A stretch of 45,496 bases of DNA, taken from positions 1 through 45,496 of IMG/VR virus record IMGVR_UViG_3300025896_000041, one strand, 5' to 3'. The notes under the pieces were generated by a model that worked only from the letters and a program-made list of their open reading frames with translations, searched no databases and was not told the DNA's origin. The stretch is from a virus. Positions 26,301 to 33,660 of this stretch are shown here, piece by piece (position 1 is the stretch's first letter; each line of letters starts with the position of its first letter). A program made the position numbers and the translations under genes.

Positions 26301-27759
26301 CGATTCGTTGAGTTTCGAGGTCGGAGATGATCTTCGAGGCTTGCTCGAGGTTGGCTTGTCTGGCCTCAGGCGTTGTGGTGTCCAGCTTGCTGTTTTCATG
26401 CAAGGCATGGACTGCAGTGTCCGGAGAATACGCTTTGCTTTTTGGATCCAGCAAAGCAGTAACATCACCGGTCTGGATTGCAGTTTTCAGTACGTCTGTC
26501 TTGTTTGTCTGGTCTTTGCGAGCCAGCAGCTTCTCAGGAGTTACGCCAGATAGCTCAGCAAGCGTTCTACCGCCACCACTGAGCGTTGCTCCTGATACGC
26601 CACCAATGACCGAACCAGTAAAGATATCCGTGGCAGTGACATCCTTGCCAGTGATATTGCCTTCCATGTAAGTCTGGTAACCCTCGGTAGGCGCCTCAGA
26701 CGCAAAGCCAGCACCTGCTGCTTTACCGATGTTCTTCAGGCTTTCCTTGAATCCGGTGCGTGTTGCGTCAACAGCACCTTCTGCAGTCTTGCGACCCAGC
26801 TTGGTGACACCCAAACCAACAACGTCACTGCCCTGCTCCGCAGCTGCAAGGCTTGCGGACTTCATGGCCATCTCAACCATCAGTTCTTTGGGAGGAAGTT
26901 GCCCGTTGTTTTCCTTGGCGTAGTTCTCGATGAACTGCTGGTAGTTGTCTGCAGCGTAGCCAATGTTGCTGGCCAACATGGCTGCTTTGCCCGGAGCACC
27001 CGCAAGACCGACAAACAGTTGCGGAGCGTTCTCAAGAACAAACTCCCTCACGGCAGCAGGATTAGACAGGACTGCTGAACCAGCGTTGTAGAAGATCTTT
27101 GCCAGACCTTCTACGGCATTGACCGAACCACCAAGTACATCGCCATTCGATGCTGCATCAACGCCAGCAGATAGCTGAGCCCAAGGCTCTTGAAATCCTT
27201 TCGACAGATCCTTGGTGAGATTGTTGCGATTGGTTGGATCGACAATCTTGTCGAGATTGAAGAAATCCGTGACTTGGCGAGAAGTCTTTCGATTGGCTTC
27301 CGCATCCATAAAGCCCTGACGAATAGTCTTGTCAGAACCAGGATTACGTCGATCCAGAATCAAATTGTCGATAGGCGTTCCTTGCCCAGACTTGATCCTG
27401 TTCCACGCATTGGTGTCTTCCGCAGACTGACCCATGTCAGCTGTGGTTGCCATCAGGCCAGGAACTACTGACCCAACTTGACCAGCAAGTCTGGACGTAC
27501 CAGCAACTAAGGATGCAGCGTCATTGACCAGATTGCTTGGTACTTCCCCAGACGGCAATCCAAGACGCCCAGCCCAGGACTCGCTTACGATCTTGTCATT
27601 GGCAGCTTTGGTTGCCATGAACTGCTCAGCAGCATCACGATGCTCTTGCAGATCGACCATCTTTGCTTTGGATGCGGCTTCCAGATCAGCAAGTTTGCTG
27701 TCTACATTACTAGTTGCCGCTTTAGAAGCAAAATAAGCATCGAGGTCGAAAGATGGCAT
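17350..27759 (-). CDS. N4-type virion RNA polymerase (vRNAP), giant ejected protein
   Basis: The 3469-residue size is close to N4 vRNAP (about 3500). T7/N4 single-subunit RNAP motifs occur in order. R1353 lies in QQRVGI...NPQTSK (T7 WRGRVY...NPQ). Motif A is EVDGVTNG with D1493. Motif B is R1594-xxx-K1598-x7-F1606-G1607. Motif C is VHDARG with D1864. The polymerase core spans about 1200-1950. Before it, residues about 805-940 are a low-complexity Gln/Ala/Glu/Thr linker. After it, HELIH (2151-2155) is a zincin-like motif, followed by NVQEF. The last 1200 residues are helical and carry a hydrophobic stretch. The protein would be packaged, ejected, and transcribe early genes with SSB. Motif B has Phe where T7 has Tyr639. 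A 19-bp dyad abuts the start codon. Confidence 0.9.
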   Translation of the reverse strand: MPSFDLDAYFASKAATSNVDSKLADLEAASKAKMVDLQEHRDAAEQFMATKAANDKIVSESWAGRLGLPSGEVPSNLVNDAASLVAGTSRLAGQVGSVVPGLMATTADMGQSAEDTNAWNRIKSGQGTPIDNLILDRRNPGSDKTIRQGFMDAEANRKTSRQVTDFFNLDKIVDPTNRNNLTKDLSKGFQEPWAQLSAGVDAASNGDVLGGSVNAVEGLAKIFYNAGSAVLSNPAAVREFVLENAPQLFVGLAGAPGKAAMLASNIGYAADNYQQFIENYAKENNGQLPPKELMVEMAMKSASLAAAEQGSDVVGLGVTKLGRKTAEGAVDATRTGFKESLKNIGKAAGAGFASEAPTEGYQTYMEGNITGKDVTATDIFTGSVIGGVSGATLSGGGRTLAELSGVTPEKLLARKDQTNKTDVLKTAIQTGDVTALLDPKSKAYSPDTAVHALHENSKLDTTTPEARQANLEQASKIISDLETQRIDIQSSLDRTTPSGLQAQLATLKERLANLDPADVKTAAEYTDGIAFFEEELQTMALRDSSAEIKGYKDQLASIDKQLADANKTITEFNQTVAGKTDLAADLAALNVPADSSTPETTAASQVAANRIINLSMASPELLDAKTATELANNAGNALTEPQRAYLRSFSAARIAANAIKSKNNVSDEILYGSPAGSAIKNVGIEQYRAQITAALAAGNQALADKKLELLNKFKQDHLAKAKAVADAFELYRKDAVWRQVRSDGNRGWFTETADGMTKEGRDALRAEGGVLVNNFTFKLAPRIENEATAITAAATELQSAYEVKFNTQSATQQGAANVQDVSQQQEVPSEGSSSQSEQPARQAAAPAEPQSSGATETATTAEGTGSGVVQEPSTTAVAEEAPASSANTEQTQAATAVEVQNQSTEEATAPAAETVPQTAATTEAEQPVVESTETADPTEDMAFVVEPGTLSALQQTSPEGTRYQLRNLIADFFVQSEDKATDASGRPLVAVKDFLSQSAKSVMDFLSIDSLSSQQSEAISVFKAKAKAWQSNITKNLGNKKQEFWFEDMMNFFVVETNGKKDIEENLKTAMSYAAFSWIAEVASRAAFNTDEEINIILDRPETELVTQEERNTLGMVGARQNIVINALGKRAIQALGLKAKQDAPRDLMPKLESAIGAHIMKLLMDQGILERTTVTGEVMAGLTKSEKTQANAKFQFLRLARDAEFETTQQVKEIVKAITGSQGVLDKLFSVESALKEPSYEPVPFTQQTTRNTSQGVPATLAKVIEQENSVPSFVRQDMVQLISQLGEDTALAIAGVEEVSEQGVHVSNRLGRQAKNDGLKRELERFMMFVTGMADMEAPLYFEHSVWKQQRVGIATNLINPQTSKIHRFMLYRQAWETKLDMNNDAQMDNFRLRVLEGLGVKTDKQSNATSLAGYDNYVGAPEIKAAVEVLRKSVFEGGITPAEEKILVAGVKAGGQNFHSLDALMALAHEAQARLDGKNEFTVQMMGEVDGVTNGPMLSHLMLGAAETAEDLFKLLNRGGFYEQGNKHSQYNLWREAIGHRDLYEQTALSMTQAVQSLLNKTPALGATLNAIYAFTGTLADKDGSVTKAGRNIIKTPLTAMVFGSSVITAVDSMANGFVESIYAGIEDVAAGKVDVRTVIGHINTLLIMGKGATIPAMSVERLMEFEFNPGQIKALKKSFKDTIGKTVQSTMETEFKTFIERRESFNKSAKTAFEIYNAAYTSLKDAYLAELVASGDIEVNPTTKAPLHDLTAKQEAELRKRLSALTPILHTLMSKESKSLKSGINMSKSERKLSTRSTYQSEIKFGSHFTDNNAASSNVNGVEVVASEPGVAMLPMSAHSTDSAISHGVENPGDSLNVHDARGAGVGILGDVARSLNQSTWNAMLNYSPATEMADALSRTIRGLAQLLSKENTPIEVRNAVMDVIADISIKEGTSAATLLGDMLSSARSMAFRADSVRLEVLGQMQAIDQYAMQDGNYEVTEQDRAAAQAMRADLTSDLTEQETDALQQIAESFSTEYVPTPQESPVIATVESAFGKLGTPTIKSDTDLVEFFDANPNASAADVIKLLAAPGRLNGINRKILGLISRVVSPNLSIKYVTPETSADMPLEKPTTSARGWYVLKNGKEEIYVLSPEFVNSGLTAETLLHELIHAAIAQTIDNPSAAAAELVAELDALRIKAQEFAKQNGLTQFSAALENVQEFVTWGMTNLEFQRAVLSKISMESKTKKNKLMTGLEAFIKAVSQLLFKNPDENVNNGVAVLFANVSGLFAEAAQNKPKENTGLNLAQETQQAIEQYTTQDIFQGLDTGAVSPAFSKHLSNLLGSIVEKLHGPYGAFAQAMRKTEAGNPLATWLKAMETGAAPFASSIVGSGFAGSAQEDFAMQQIEATVRAALEANEPQARTAYRELYKLYTFAQKTLKPSDFDSQEDYDFVFKLEAGSDGRSDYIARFAAMGLGSQKFNSLLKIATDRDTSKYGEGESFTERLQNIFEKILNFFNEKITHTFQGQDADAKLEILVGQLVDIEAKRRTQIAARLQATDYLGPVEEGVTKVVTNIKDGIVKIASSDLVRDSSLSIVRTAGSLARTIAGERVEAALEGIQAFHAAHVKNRQSIAMSMLKEVTGHNKLFQLVLRATKKLESTRKSVIDQTSEFSRKSFTNDGKDLSRTDKESITKVFLRTGLHNLTVDYSLAEIEDLLNNPTALKAAITKYEGQLTGPMKNNYILQANVLGSHLANGEVVGFLMNNSHIIARMLGDKTYSSRITEEAAVAAEPSIKMLVSLYALRATRVEQQMRAKEVMRTENNRNDGNGIEYVMALQKAFEKESLEKLFKGNPILMQHAYTPEVYNPYVQLELATEQGAQDLIDQGYERVDDLMLDRANPYGEQMILFALRGVGVTPRVSGAMHTQTLRAKGTEQHNGFLDATTSTGLENSIIQATITNNKLGLLKQTNNPGRDMSGDTGNNLAPVYNEQGEIVNWRYLMKEKTKDNLLERNNDFDKLLGVLAGSIFDKETTKDQNKVVIEALHEEFKTNYAMNRAAYVLIGPNTGDPELREIWDLMPRQAQIDAREIWGKDGMLVRADSLDMIFGYRKFSMADMFKRAEAERKQYADLGMEFVKNKELKSLNSYEQIFVGVVEWLLTAYASNKLGMDDRAAERYAKRAAVYVARTERAWQEIVRETKDIIVVKTGTVMLGNIFSNKSLLLLAGMSPWAIAEHSLVALKAATAYQKHDKELNRLQSMLDTGYTQGKEAEIKREIIRLKDALARNPVKELIDAGLMPTIVEDLSGQDDVYSYKSALTKKVEKATSKLNPNIVNIGKAIYMTRDGQMYNTLSKITQMSDFVARYALYQHLTTKAKNPLSKADAIQKASDYFVNYDIPMHRALQYTDDMGITAFTKYFLRIQKPLLDLAKENPARVLGTVLLGNFMSLGPIVLDSSFIHHLGNNPIRSGPFDYLGSLKELATVKSAMALIK

Positions 27760-27760
27760 A

Positions 27761-27815
27761 CATAGTCCATTCGTAATTGAGTTTTCTGATTATAGCCAAT
27801 TACTAATGGACTATG
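27761..27815 (-). promoter_or_regulatory. 19-bp inverted repeat with internal TATAAT, upstream of vRNAP
   Basis: Arms 27761-27779 and 27797-27815 are complementary at 18 of 19 positions, with a 17-base loop. The arm nearest the gene ends one base before the start codon and holds the only Shine-Dalgarno-like GGA. On the minus strand the loop contains a perfect TATAAT (27794-27789), though no good -35 hexamer lies at 16-18 bases. It could be an operator around a promoter, an RNA hairpin hiding the ribosome site, or both. Confidence 0.7.
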
Positions 27816-27839
27816 CATTTATCCCAGCTTCAAAAGCCA

Positions 27840-30773
27840 TTACCTCCACGGCATGTGGCTATATGTTTCTGGGTCAATAGGATTGACTCCGCCCCATAAT
27901 CCCACTCTGTTTTTCTTGGCAGTAGCCTGCAATGCAGCAAGAGTTGGATCTTTGGAGTATCGCCCATAAAGCCAAGCCATACCCTGTCGAATCATTTCCG
28001 TACTGACATCCTTGCCTTCAATCTCGATCTGACATGATGCACGACCATACTTTGCATTGCCTGCACTTGCTTCTTTGGATACTCGCAGTGTGACTTCCTT
28101 ATTCAGAATCATCTCTTCTAAAGTCTTCTTGGCTTCATTCCCATAAGGTTGTGCCGGCTTGTTGCTGTACTTTGGATGTGCGACTTCAGGAGCATTGATA
28201 TTATCAATACGACAGTTGATCGTTGATCCATCAGCACGCTTTACATATGCACCGTCACCATCTGAAACTCCTGTGACTTTCCCAGGCTCAGCAGCAAACG
28301 TAACTACTGTTTTAGTCTTTGGTCCGGCGCTTTGAACTGAAGGATCAGCTTTAACAACAGTGACTGGCTGACTCCATTGAACGTCCGGAACTTTAGTAGG
28401 CGTTTTAGAAGGTTCAGCTGCACCTGTTGCTAGATTCAATGCGACATGCGTAGTTTCAGGTTTGACGACTTTGGTTGTGGTCTGTCCTTTAGCATCGATT
28501 GTGGGTACTGAGACTGGCGCAGGTGCTTCGAATGCACCCAAAGACTTGGTAGGCGTAGGTGAGTTACCAAGCCCATCCATAGGAAGCGAACTGGGTGACT
28601 GTCCCGGAACAGGAGCAGTCACCGCAGGCGCAGCATCACTTACCGGAGACTTTTTTTTTAAGTCCTCACGCAAGGCTTTTTGTTCCAACTCAAACGCAGC
28701 ACGACGGGCTTTAAGATCTGGTGTGTTCACACTAGCTTGACGACGCTGTTGAATACCATCCGAGTAAGGAGTCAGACTACTTAGAAGACCGTTGTCTGGA
28801 ATGTACGGAATGTTTGCACCAAACGCATTAGGAACGCGAAGCAGAGTGTTAGCAGCACCCATTACTCCACGTACAGGCAAAGTAAAAATATCGTTGAAAG
28901 CTGCACTTACATCTTCAGCACCACGACCTGCAGTTTTAACTGCACCAACAATTGCTTTTCTATCTTCTTTATCTCGCGCAGCTATTTCCTTATCCAGATA
29001 CTTTTGGACTTCAGGAGATACGGCTTTACGAACGCCAGCATTAACCTCGTCCTGCTCAAGTGCAGCTTGCTTGCCCAGCAATGCACGCTCTAGTCGTGCC
29101 GCAGCAGCTGCAGGAGTCTCTGGTTTTGGTGCATCCTTTACAGGAATAACAGCAGGCTTGTTTGGTGCAGGAACAGCAGCGCCAGGAGCAACAACAGCAG
29201 CTGGACTTGATGCAGGCGCTGCACCCATGCGACCGATTACTTGATCAACGTATTGACCAACGGTTGGATCGTTAGGACGTTCCTTGTTTTTCCAATCTCG
29301 GTTGATGCTGCCATCTTTGTTGACCGCACCTTCACCACCATAGTAAGCCGCAGCTACTTTTGCAGGATCACCATCGTATTTGTTATTCAGGTAATCAACC
29401 CATTTGAAACCAGCATCTTTGTTATGTTCAGGATTCGTGTGCTCATAGCTTTTAGGAATGAGTCCAAGTCTTTTCATATCAGCAAACGTGGTGTCCTTGA
29501 CTTGCATCGGACCTGTTACGCCCTGACTGTTTGTCTTGGATGTATCAGCAGTACCTCTGCCAGATTCCTGACCAAAGATTGCATTGGCAATTCCTCTGGA
29601 ACCACCAGTAGCAGCTGCACTGGCTGCACGATCAATTGCTGAAACATTGCCCGCAGGAGCAGCGCCAGCAGGATTACGATTTGCGGATTGCAACGTAGCT
29701 CGCAAGCCACCCAAGTTTTCGCGTGCAGCAGTCTCTGCAGCAACGCGAGTAGCTTCACGTTGAACGTAAGCAGGACTCTTTTTGAGAGAAGCCAACAGTT
29801 CTTCGGACGTAGGGGGCTTGTCACCAAACCACTTGTTCCACAAACCATCCGGCTTTACCGAACCAACAGCAATGCTTACCTTCTCTTCATCAGTCAAATA
29901 CTGATTGGAAGGATCCGCAGTAATGCGTGCAAGTTGTTGAGCAACTTTAAAACGAGTTGCCTCATCAGGAACCATTGCTTTAAGAATGTCCCCAACTTCA
30001 GACTTTCCACCGCCACTACCACCACTCACGCCTGCACCACCACTATTTGGAGCAGCAGTTGCACCCAATGCTTTAGTAGCAAGGGTGACTTGTTCCATCA
30101 GCTTTGCAATACCTTCATTATGAAGTTTGGTTTGAGCATCCTGTCGAGCTAAAGGAATATCTGTGGCTTGTGCGTTGTTCAGGTTCGAATTAGCAACTCC
30201 ATTTGCAATGGTTTGATTGCCTGTTCGCTGAGCAAGATCAAACGTTTTATTTCCTTGATCAACAGTACGGGCCTGCTGAGCAAGCATCCAGCCTTGAGGA
30301 AGATTTGGGTTGTCTTTCAAGAAAGCTGCTTTTTCTTCTGGCGTACCTGTCTCCATAATCATGCGACCTTGGGCCATCACAGGCTCGAGTGCTGTGTCTC
30401 TAACCTTTGTCGTGTAGTCGTTACCCGCCAAGACTTGATTCTGCAATGCTGTACGGCGTGCATCTTGCAAGCCAAGCACTTCACCACGAACGTTAGGCGC
30501 CAAAGCCTGAAGCCGCTGAGCCAGCATCTCTTGCACGCCTGGTGCATTGAGTTGTTCAGGCGTGGTGTAGCCCTGCATCAGCGTCTGGTAGTCCAGCTTT
30601 GCATTCTGCTGTTCAGTAACTGTGTTTGCTGCGTCAGTTGCCTCACGCTGCTTAAGGAGATTGCCAAGGGTGTCGAACGAAGAGTTAATGCTTCGTTGAG
30701 CCGACTCCATTGGACGAAGCGAATCAGCAAGATTCGGTGCGTTTACGTTCTGCCAGGTGATTGGGTTAGCCAT
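27840..30773 (-). CDS. Internal virion protein: lytic transglycosylase + SNase-like domain
   Basis: The 977-residue protein has three parts. Residues 1-380 are helical, Gln/Ala-rich. A lytic transglycosylase domain at about 392-490 carries catalytic E403 in FGQESGRG, then GVTGPMQVK and AAYYGGEGAV. After Ala/Pro-rich linkers, a staphylococcal-nuclease-like domain covers about 828-970: SDGDG (D838, D840), R855, APE with E863, YGR with R911, and a final GLWGG. The Ca-binding Asp40 position is Asn860, so nuclease activity is uncertain. Transglycosylase domains in internal virion proteins cut peptidoglycan as DNA enters the cell. The start overlaps the previous stop (TAATG). It lies directly before the vRNAP gene, so both probably travel together from the particle. 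Confidence 0.88.
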   Translation of the reverse strand: MANPITWQNVNAPNLADSLRPMESAQRSINSSFDTLGNLLKQREATDAANTVTEQQNAKLDYQTLMQGYTTPEQLNAPGVQEMLAQRLQALAPNVRGEVLGLQDARRTALQNQVLAGNDYTTKVRDTALEPVMAQGRMIMETGTPEEKAAFLKDNPNLPQGWMLAQQARTVDQGNKTFDLAQRTGNQTIANGVANSNLNNAQATDIPLARQDAQTKLHNEGIAKLMEQVTLATKALGATAAPNSGGAGVSGGSGGGKSEVGDILKAMVPDEATRFKVAQQLARITADPSNQYLTDEEKVSIAVGSVKPDGLWNKWFGDKPPTSEELLASLKKSPAYVQREATRVAAETAARENLGGLRATLQSANRNPAGAAPAGNVSAIDRAASAAATGGSRGIANAIFGQESGRGTADTSKTNSQGVTGPMQVKDTTFADMKRLGLIPKSYEHTNPEHNKDAGFKWVDYLNNKYDGDPAKVAAAYYGGEGAVNKDGSINRDWKNKERPNDPTVGQYVDQVIGRMGAAPASSPAAVVAPGAAVPAPNKPAVIPVKDAPKPETPAAAAARLERALLGKQAALEQDEVNAGVRKAVSPEVQKYLDKEIAARDKEDRKAIVGAVKTAGRGAEDVSAAFNDIFTLPVRGVMGAANTLLRVPNAFGANIPYIPDNGLLSSLTPYSDGIQQRRQASVNTPDLKARRAAFELEQKALREDLKKKSPVSDAAPAVTAPVPGQSPSSLPMDGLGNSPTPTKSLGAFEAPAPVSVPTIDAKGQTTTKVVKPETTHVALNLATGAAEPSKTPTKVPDVQWSQPVTVVKADPSVQSAGPKTKTVVTFAAEPGKVTGVSDGDGAYVKRADGSTINCRIDNINAPEVAHPKYSNKPAQPYGNEAKKTLEEMILNKEVTLRVSKEASAGNAKYGRASCQIEIEGKDVSTEMIRQGMAWLYGRYSKDPTLAALQATAKKNRVGLWGGVNPIDPETYSHMPWR

Positions 30774-31339
30774 TATCGAACTCCATATTGAGCCATGTAG
30801 TCCGCTGCTGCCATGGAATCAGGTCGCTCAATGTTGCGACGAACTTGACGATCATTAAGTGCTGCGTTGGTCGTTCGTTTCTGGTTCTCGTAGTTCTTGA
30901 GAGCCATGTCTTTCTGGAAGTTGAACGAGTCTTTGGCAAGGCCATACTGCTGCATGCCTAGATAACCATTGAACAGTGCAGAGCCGGCACCTAGAGCCAA
31001 GCCACCCCAGCCATCTGTCTTGATTCCTTTTGCGTCAGTGGAACCTACAAGACCAGTACCTTTGGCCCAGTTACCTAACTGGGACCAAATACTTGGGTCT
31101 ACCGTACCGGTACCACCAAGAGAAGTATTTGGAAGCGAGCCCATGATTCCAGCGCCACCACCCATTCCGCCTAGATCACCCATCTGAGGCGCACCCCAGT
31201 TGGAGCCCATTGAATAGTTGCCACCGCTGAAGCCTTCAGCAGTAGTCATCTGAGAGTTGATGTCTGGATAAAGGTTTGGTGGAGCCACCAAGCCGTTGCC
31301 ACTTACGTTCCCATATGTTGGTAGTTTCATTCCATTCAT
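30773..31339 (-). CDS. Small Gly-rich virion protein, probably internal or ejected (188 aa)
   Basis: The 188-residue protein has a Gly/Asn/Met-rich N-terminal half (about 1-90) and a C-terminal helical half (GLALGAGSALFNGYLGMQQYGLAKDSFNFQKDMALKN..) with a mildly hydrophobic start and a long amphipathic helix. The layout resembles the small internal core protein of T7-like phages (gp14), but I see no sequence proof. ATGA and TAATG overlaps place it in one translation unit with the transmembrane protein and the transglycosylase. Confidence 0.7.
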   Translation of the reverse strand: MNGMKLPTYGNVSGNGLVAPPNLYPDINSQMTTAEGFSGGNYSMGSNWGAPQMGDLGGMGGGAGIMGSLPNTSLGGTGTVDPSIWSQLGNWAKGTGLVGSTDAKGIKTDGWGGLALGAGSALFNGYLGMQQYGLAKDSFNFQKDMALKNYENQKRTTNAALNDRQVRRNIERPDSMAAADYMAQYGVR

Positions 31340-33591
31340 ACTGCACCCCCTAATGAATCATTTATCGTTGGCAATGTAAGCGCAATATCCACATAAGAGG
31401 AAACAGCTTCCAAGCCTAAGATGCCAATATTACCGGAATGAACAGTACGGTTGTAATAATCGTTTGGCTTTTCCCCAAATATAATAAAGGGGTTCAATGC
31501 CACCGTGTCATCCAGCAAATCCTTTGCCTTATCCAGCAACGCTGTCTGCTTTTCAAGAAACAAACTAAAGTCACTGGCTTCATTTTTAAGGTCAACATAC
31601 ATTGACCTAAGAATTTCACTTTGCAAACCATTTACAAGCATGATCAGGTCACCGGCATATGGAACTTTTGCCAGCGACCCCATGTTGAATCCTTGATAAC
31701 CAACGTAAATAATGGCAATGATTGCAGCAATAGTTGCAATGTCTTTGCCAAACACTTTGACAAACAGCTTCAATGTCAATTGAACCAACAATCCAATTGC
31801 CATATCAATAAGTATCAATAAAAGCACAAGCGTTACTTGCGATACACCAAGCGCCAGTGCAAGCGCCTGACCGCCATCAGAGAAGCCAGTAGAAATCTCC
31901 CAGACAACTGCAATAACAATAAGAAAGATGCTGAACCATTCTTGCTGATACCACTTCACTTCCGTGACCACTCGGCTGTTGAAAACAAAGTGCAATGAGC
32001 GAGTGTACAAAGGCTCCTGATCAAGAATCGAATATTTATCCGTAATCGACCGATCAAGTGGAACCAGAAGAATGTTATCTGCTTCATCACCAGTAGCGGT
32101 GTACTGCCCATAGATGTGATAAACCATCGTCAGCTTATTGACTCGTAGCTCTTCGTACAAACCCTCAGTCAACTGATGTCTGTAGATATGTGCTTTCTCT
32201 TTTTGAATCTTTATAGAGCTTGGGCCATTGAACTGCTGCACAGGTACTTCAAGCTCATATGTCTCCATTGCGCTGGAATAGGAATCAACAGCCCCAATGC
32301 TTCCAGCAACGTACTTTTTGTAGATGCCGTCGTTGGTCAAAGCCATCTTGAACTTCTTGTCTTGGATGACAATCGATGACTTGGGCGCTACGTTTGCCTG
32401 CTTAAAAAGCGACAGCTGAGAAAGCCTGATTCCAGCAGAGATTGGTGAGGAAGCCTTGCTTTCCTCATCTTCATAAAGATTATTGAAGAAATCAAATAGG
32501 TATCGCTGTTCTATTTCGTTCTCTGTATTAGCTGGAACTGCCATGATCAGCATGGCTTGCTCTACTTGCTTGATATCCGGATTGCTATCAATGGCTTCAG
32601 CCACTGCGTCATAGTCCAGTCCAATGATCTTGGTCAATCTCTTGGACGTTTTGTATTGCTCAGACGTTTTGTCTTTGATCAGCGAGCTTTTTGCATATCT
32701 AAAATACGCAAAAGGAAAATACGTTCCTGACTCTGTTGTTTGTGTTTCGAAGTTGGCATCCAGGTCTGCGTAGTCACCTGAGCCCACGCGATACATCCAA
32801 TACTTTGTATCGCCATTGACGACATACTTGGCGTGGTAGTACTCGCCGGTATCAAAGTAATCAACCAGCGACACAATCATCGAGGCATCGAATGAAGTCG
32901 TCGTAACGACAGCTGCTCCATTGACTGTCGTGGTCTTGATTGTTTGCCAGGTGTAGTCGATACGCACATGCTCGACTTCAAGTGCTGGATCAACATTGAT
33001 TGGGGATGCGTTGGTCATTCCACCTAATGCGCCGCCATTGAATGTGCGATTTGGTGTGTAGCCTGCGTTTGCTGGTGTCCCCCAAGGAGTCAACGCAGCG
33101 AGAGTTCGCAATTTAAGACTCTCTTCAGGAATGACCACCACCATATCTTTGAGATAAACCGGACTACCTTTCTCTTGGCTCAGCGCCGCAATTTCGTTAG
33201 TGTCTTCGTTGTATCCATAGACATCGACAAGCTTGACCCAACCAATATGCAATGAATTAGGAACACCAAAATGACAGTATTCGACTGAAGCTTTTGAGCC
33301 ATGCAATGCAGACAAGATTGCCGTGACCTGATCTACACCACGGGTTGAGGACAGGCGTTGACCTGATGGAAGGCCATGAACGTACTTGTCTCGACCATAC
33401 CGGTAGTACCTGTCAGCACGGATACCAATGCTGGCAACCACTTCTTCCATGATGTATGACGGAGTATCACCATCCTGAAACAAGGCTTTCAATACGCCGG
33501 TTTTGACGCTGTCTGGGATTCTTTTATCTTCAACAAGTCGAGATACGGACGTACCAACTGTCGTCACATAATCGCTACTGAATAATCCCAT
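31336..33591 (-). CDS. Large virion protein with C-terminal membrane helices (751 aa)
   Basis: ATG 33591 is chosen for its GGGGGGA ribosome site; a TTG four codons upstream extends the frame. Residues 1-540 look globular and beta-rich. Residues about 550-635 are strongly hydrophobic with two to three predicted helices (WFSIFLIVIAVVWEIS, VTLVLLLILIDMAIGLLVQL, IATIAAIIAIIYVGY). The C-terminus is helical. I recall the MGLFSSxxVTTVGTSV start from proteins of other large podophages, annotated only as structural. With the neighbouring internal proteins it may form a trans-envelope channel for DNA entry; this is inference. Confidence 0.75.
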   Translation of the reverse strand: MGLFSSDYVTTVGTSVSRLVEDKRIPDSVKTGVLKALFQDGDTPSYIMEEVVASIGIRADRYYRYGRDKYVHGLPSGQRLSSTRGVDQVTAILSALHGSKASVEYCHFGVPNSLHIGWVKLVDVYGYNEDTNEIAALSQEKGSPVYLKDMVVVIPEESLKLRTLAALTPWGTPANAGYTPNRTFNGGALGGMTNASPINVDPALEVEHVRIDYTWQTIKTTTVNGAAVVTTTSFDASMIVSLVDYFDTGEYYHAKYVVNGDTKYWMYRVGSGDYADLDANFETQTTESGTYFPFAYFRYAKSSLIKDKTSEQYKTSKRLTKIIGLDYDAVAEAIDSNPDIKQVEQAMLIMAVPANTENEIEQRYLFDFFNNLYEDEESKASSPISAGIRLSQLSLFKQANVAPKSSIVIQDKKFKMALTNDGIYKKYVAGSIGAVDSYSSAMETYELEVPVQQFNGPSSIKIQKEKAHIYRHQLTEGLYEELRVNKLTMVYHIYGQYTATGDEADNILLVPLDRSITDKYSILDQEPLYTRSLHFVFNSRVVTEVKWYQQEWFSIFLIVIAVVWEISTGFSDGGQALALALGVSQVTLVLLLILIDMAIGLLVQLTLKLFVKVFGKDIATIAAIIAIIYVGYQGFNMGSLAKVPYAGDLIMLVNGLQSEILRSMYVDLKNEASDFSLFLEKQTALLDKAKDLLDDTVALNPFIIFGEKPNDYYNRTVHSGNIGILGLEAVSSYVDIALTLPTINDSLGGAV

Positions 33592-33613
33592 ACGTCCCCC
33601 CAACCGGCTTTAT

Positions 33614-33639
33614 AAAAAAGGGGAGCATCAGCCCCCCTT
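33614..33639 (-). terminator. Intrinsic terminator between two virion genes
   Basis: On the minus strand: AAGGGGGGC, loop TGAT, GCTCCCCTT, then a run of six T in all (plus-strand A at 33614-33619). It forms a 9-bp stem with one G-T pair. It lies 22 bases upstream of the next start codon. Confidence 0.88.
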
Positions 33640-33660
33640 GTACTACGTGCTCAAGGTGCT

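Noticed and set aside
33592-33603. TTG start four codons upstream of the 751-aa virion protein
   Set aside because: Those codons contain the GGGGGGA ribosome site of the ATG at 33591.
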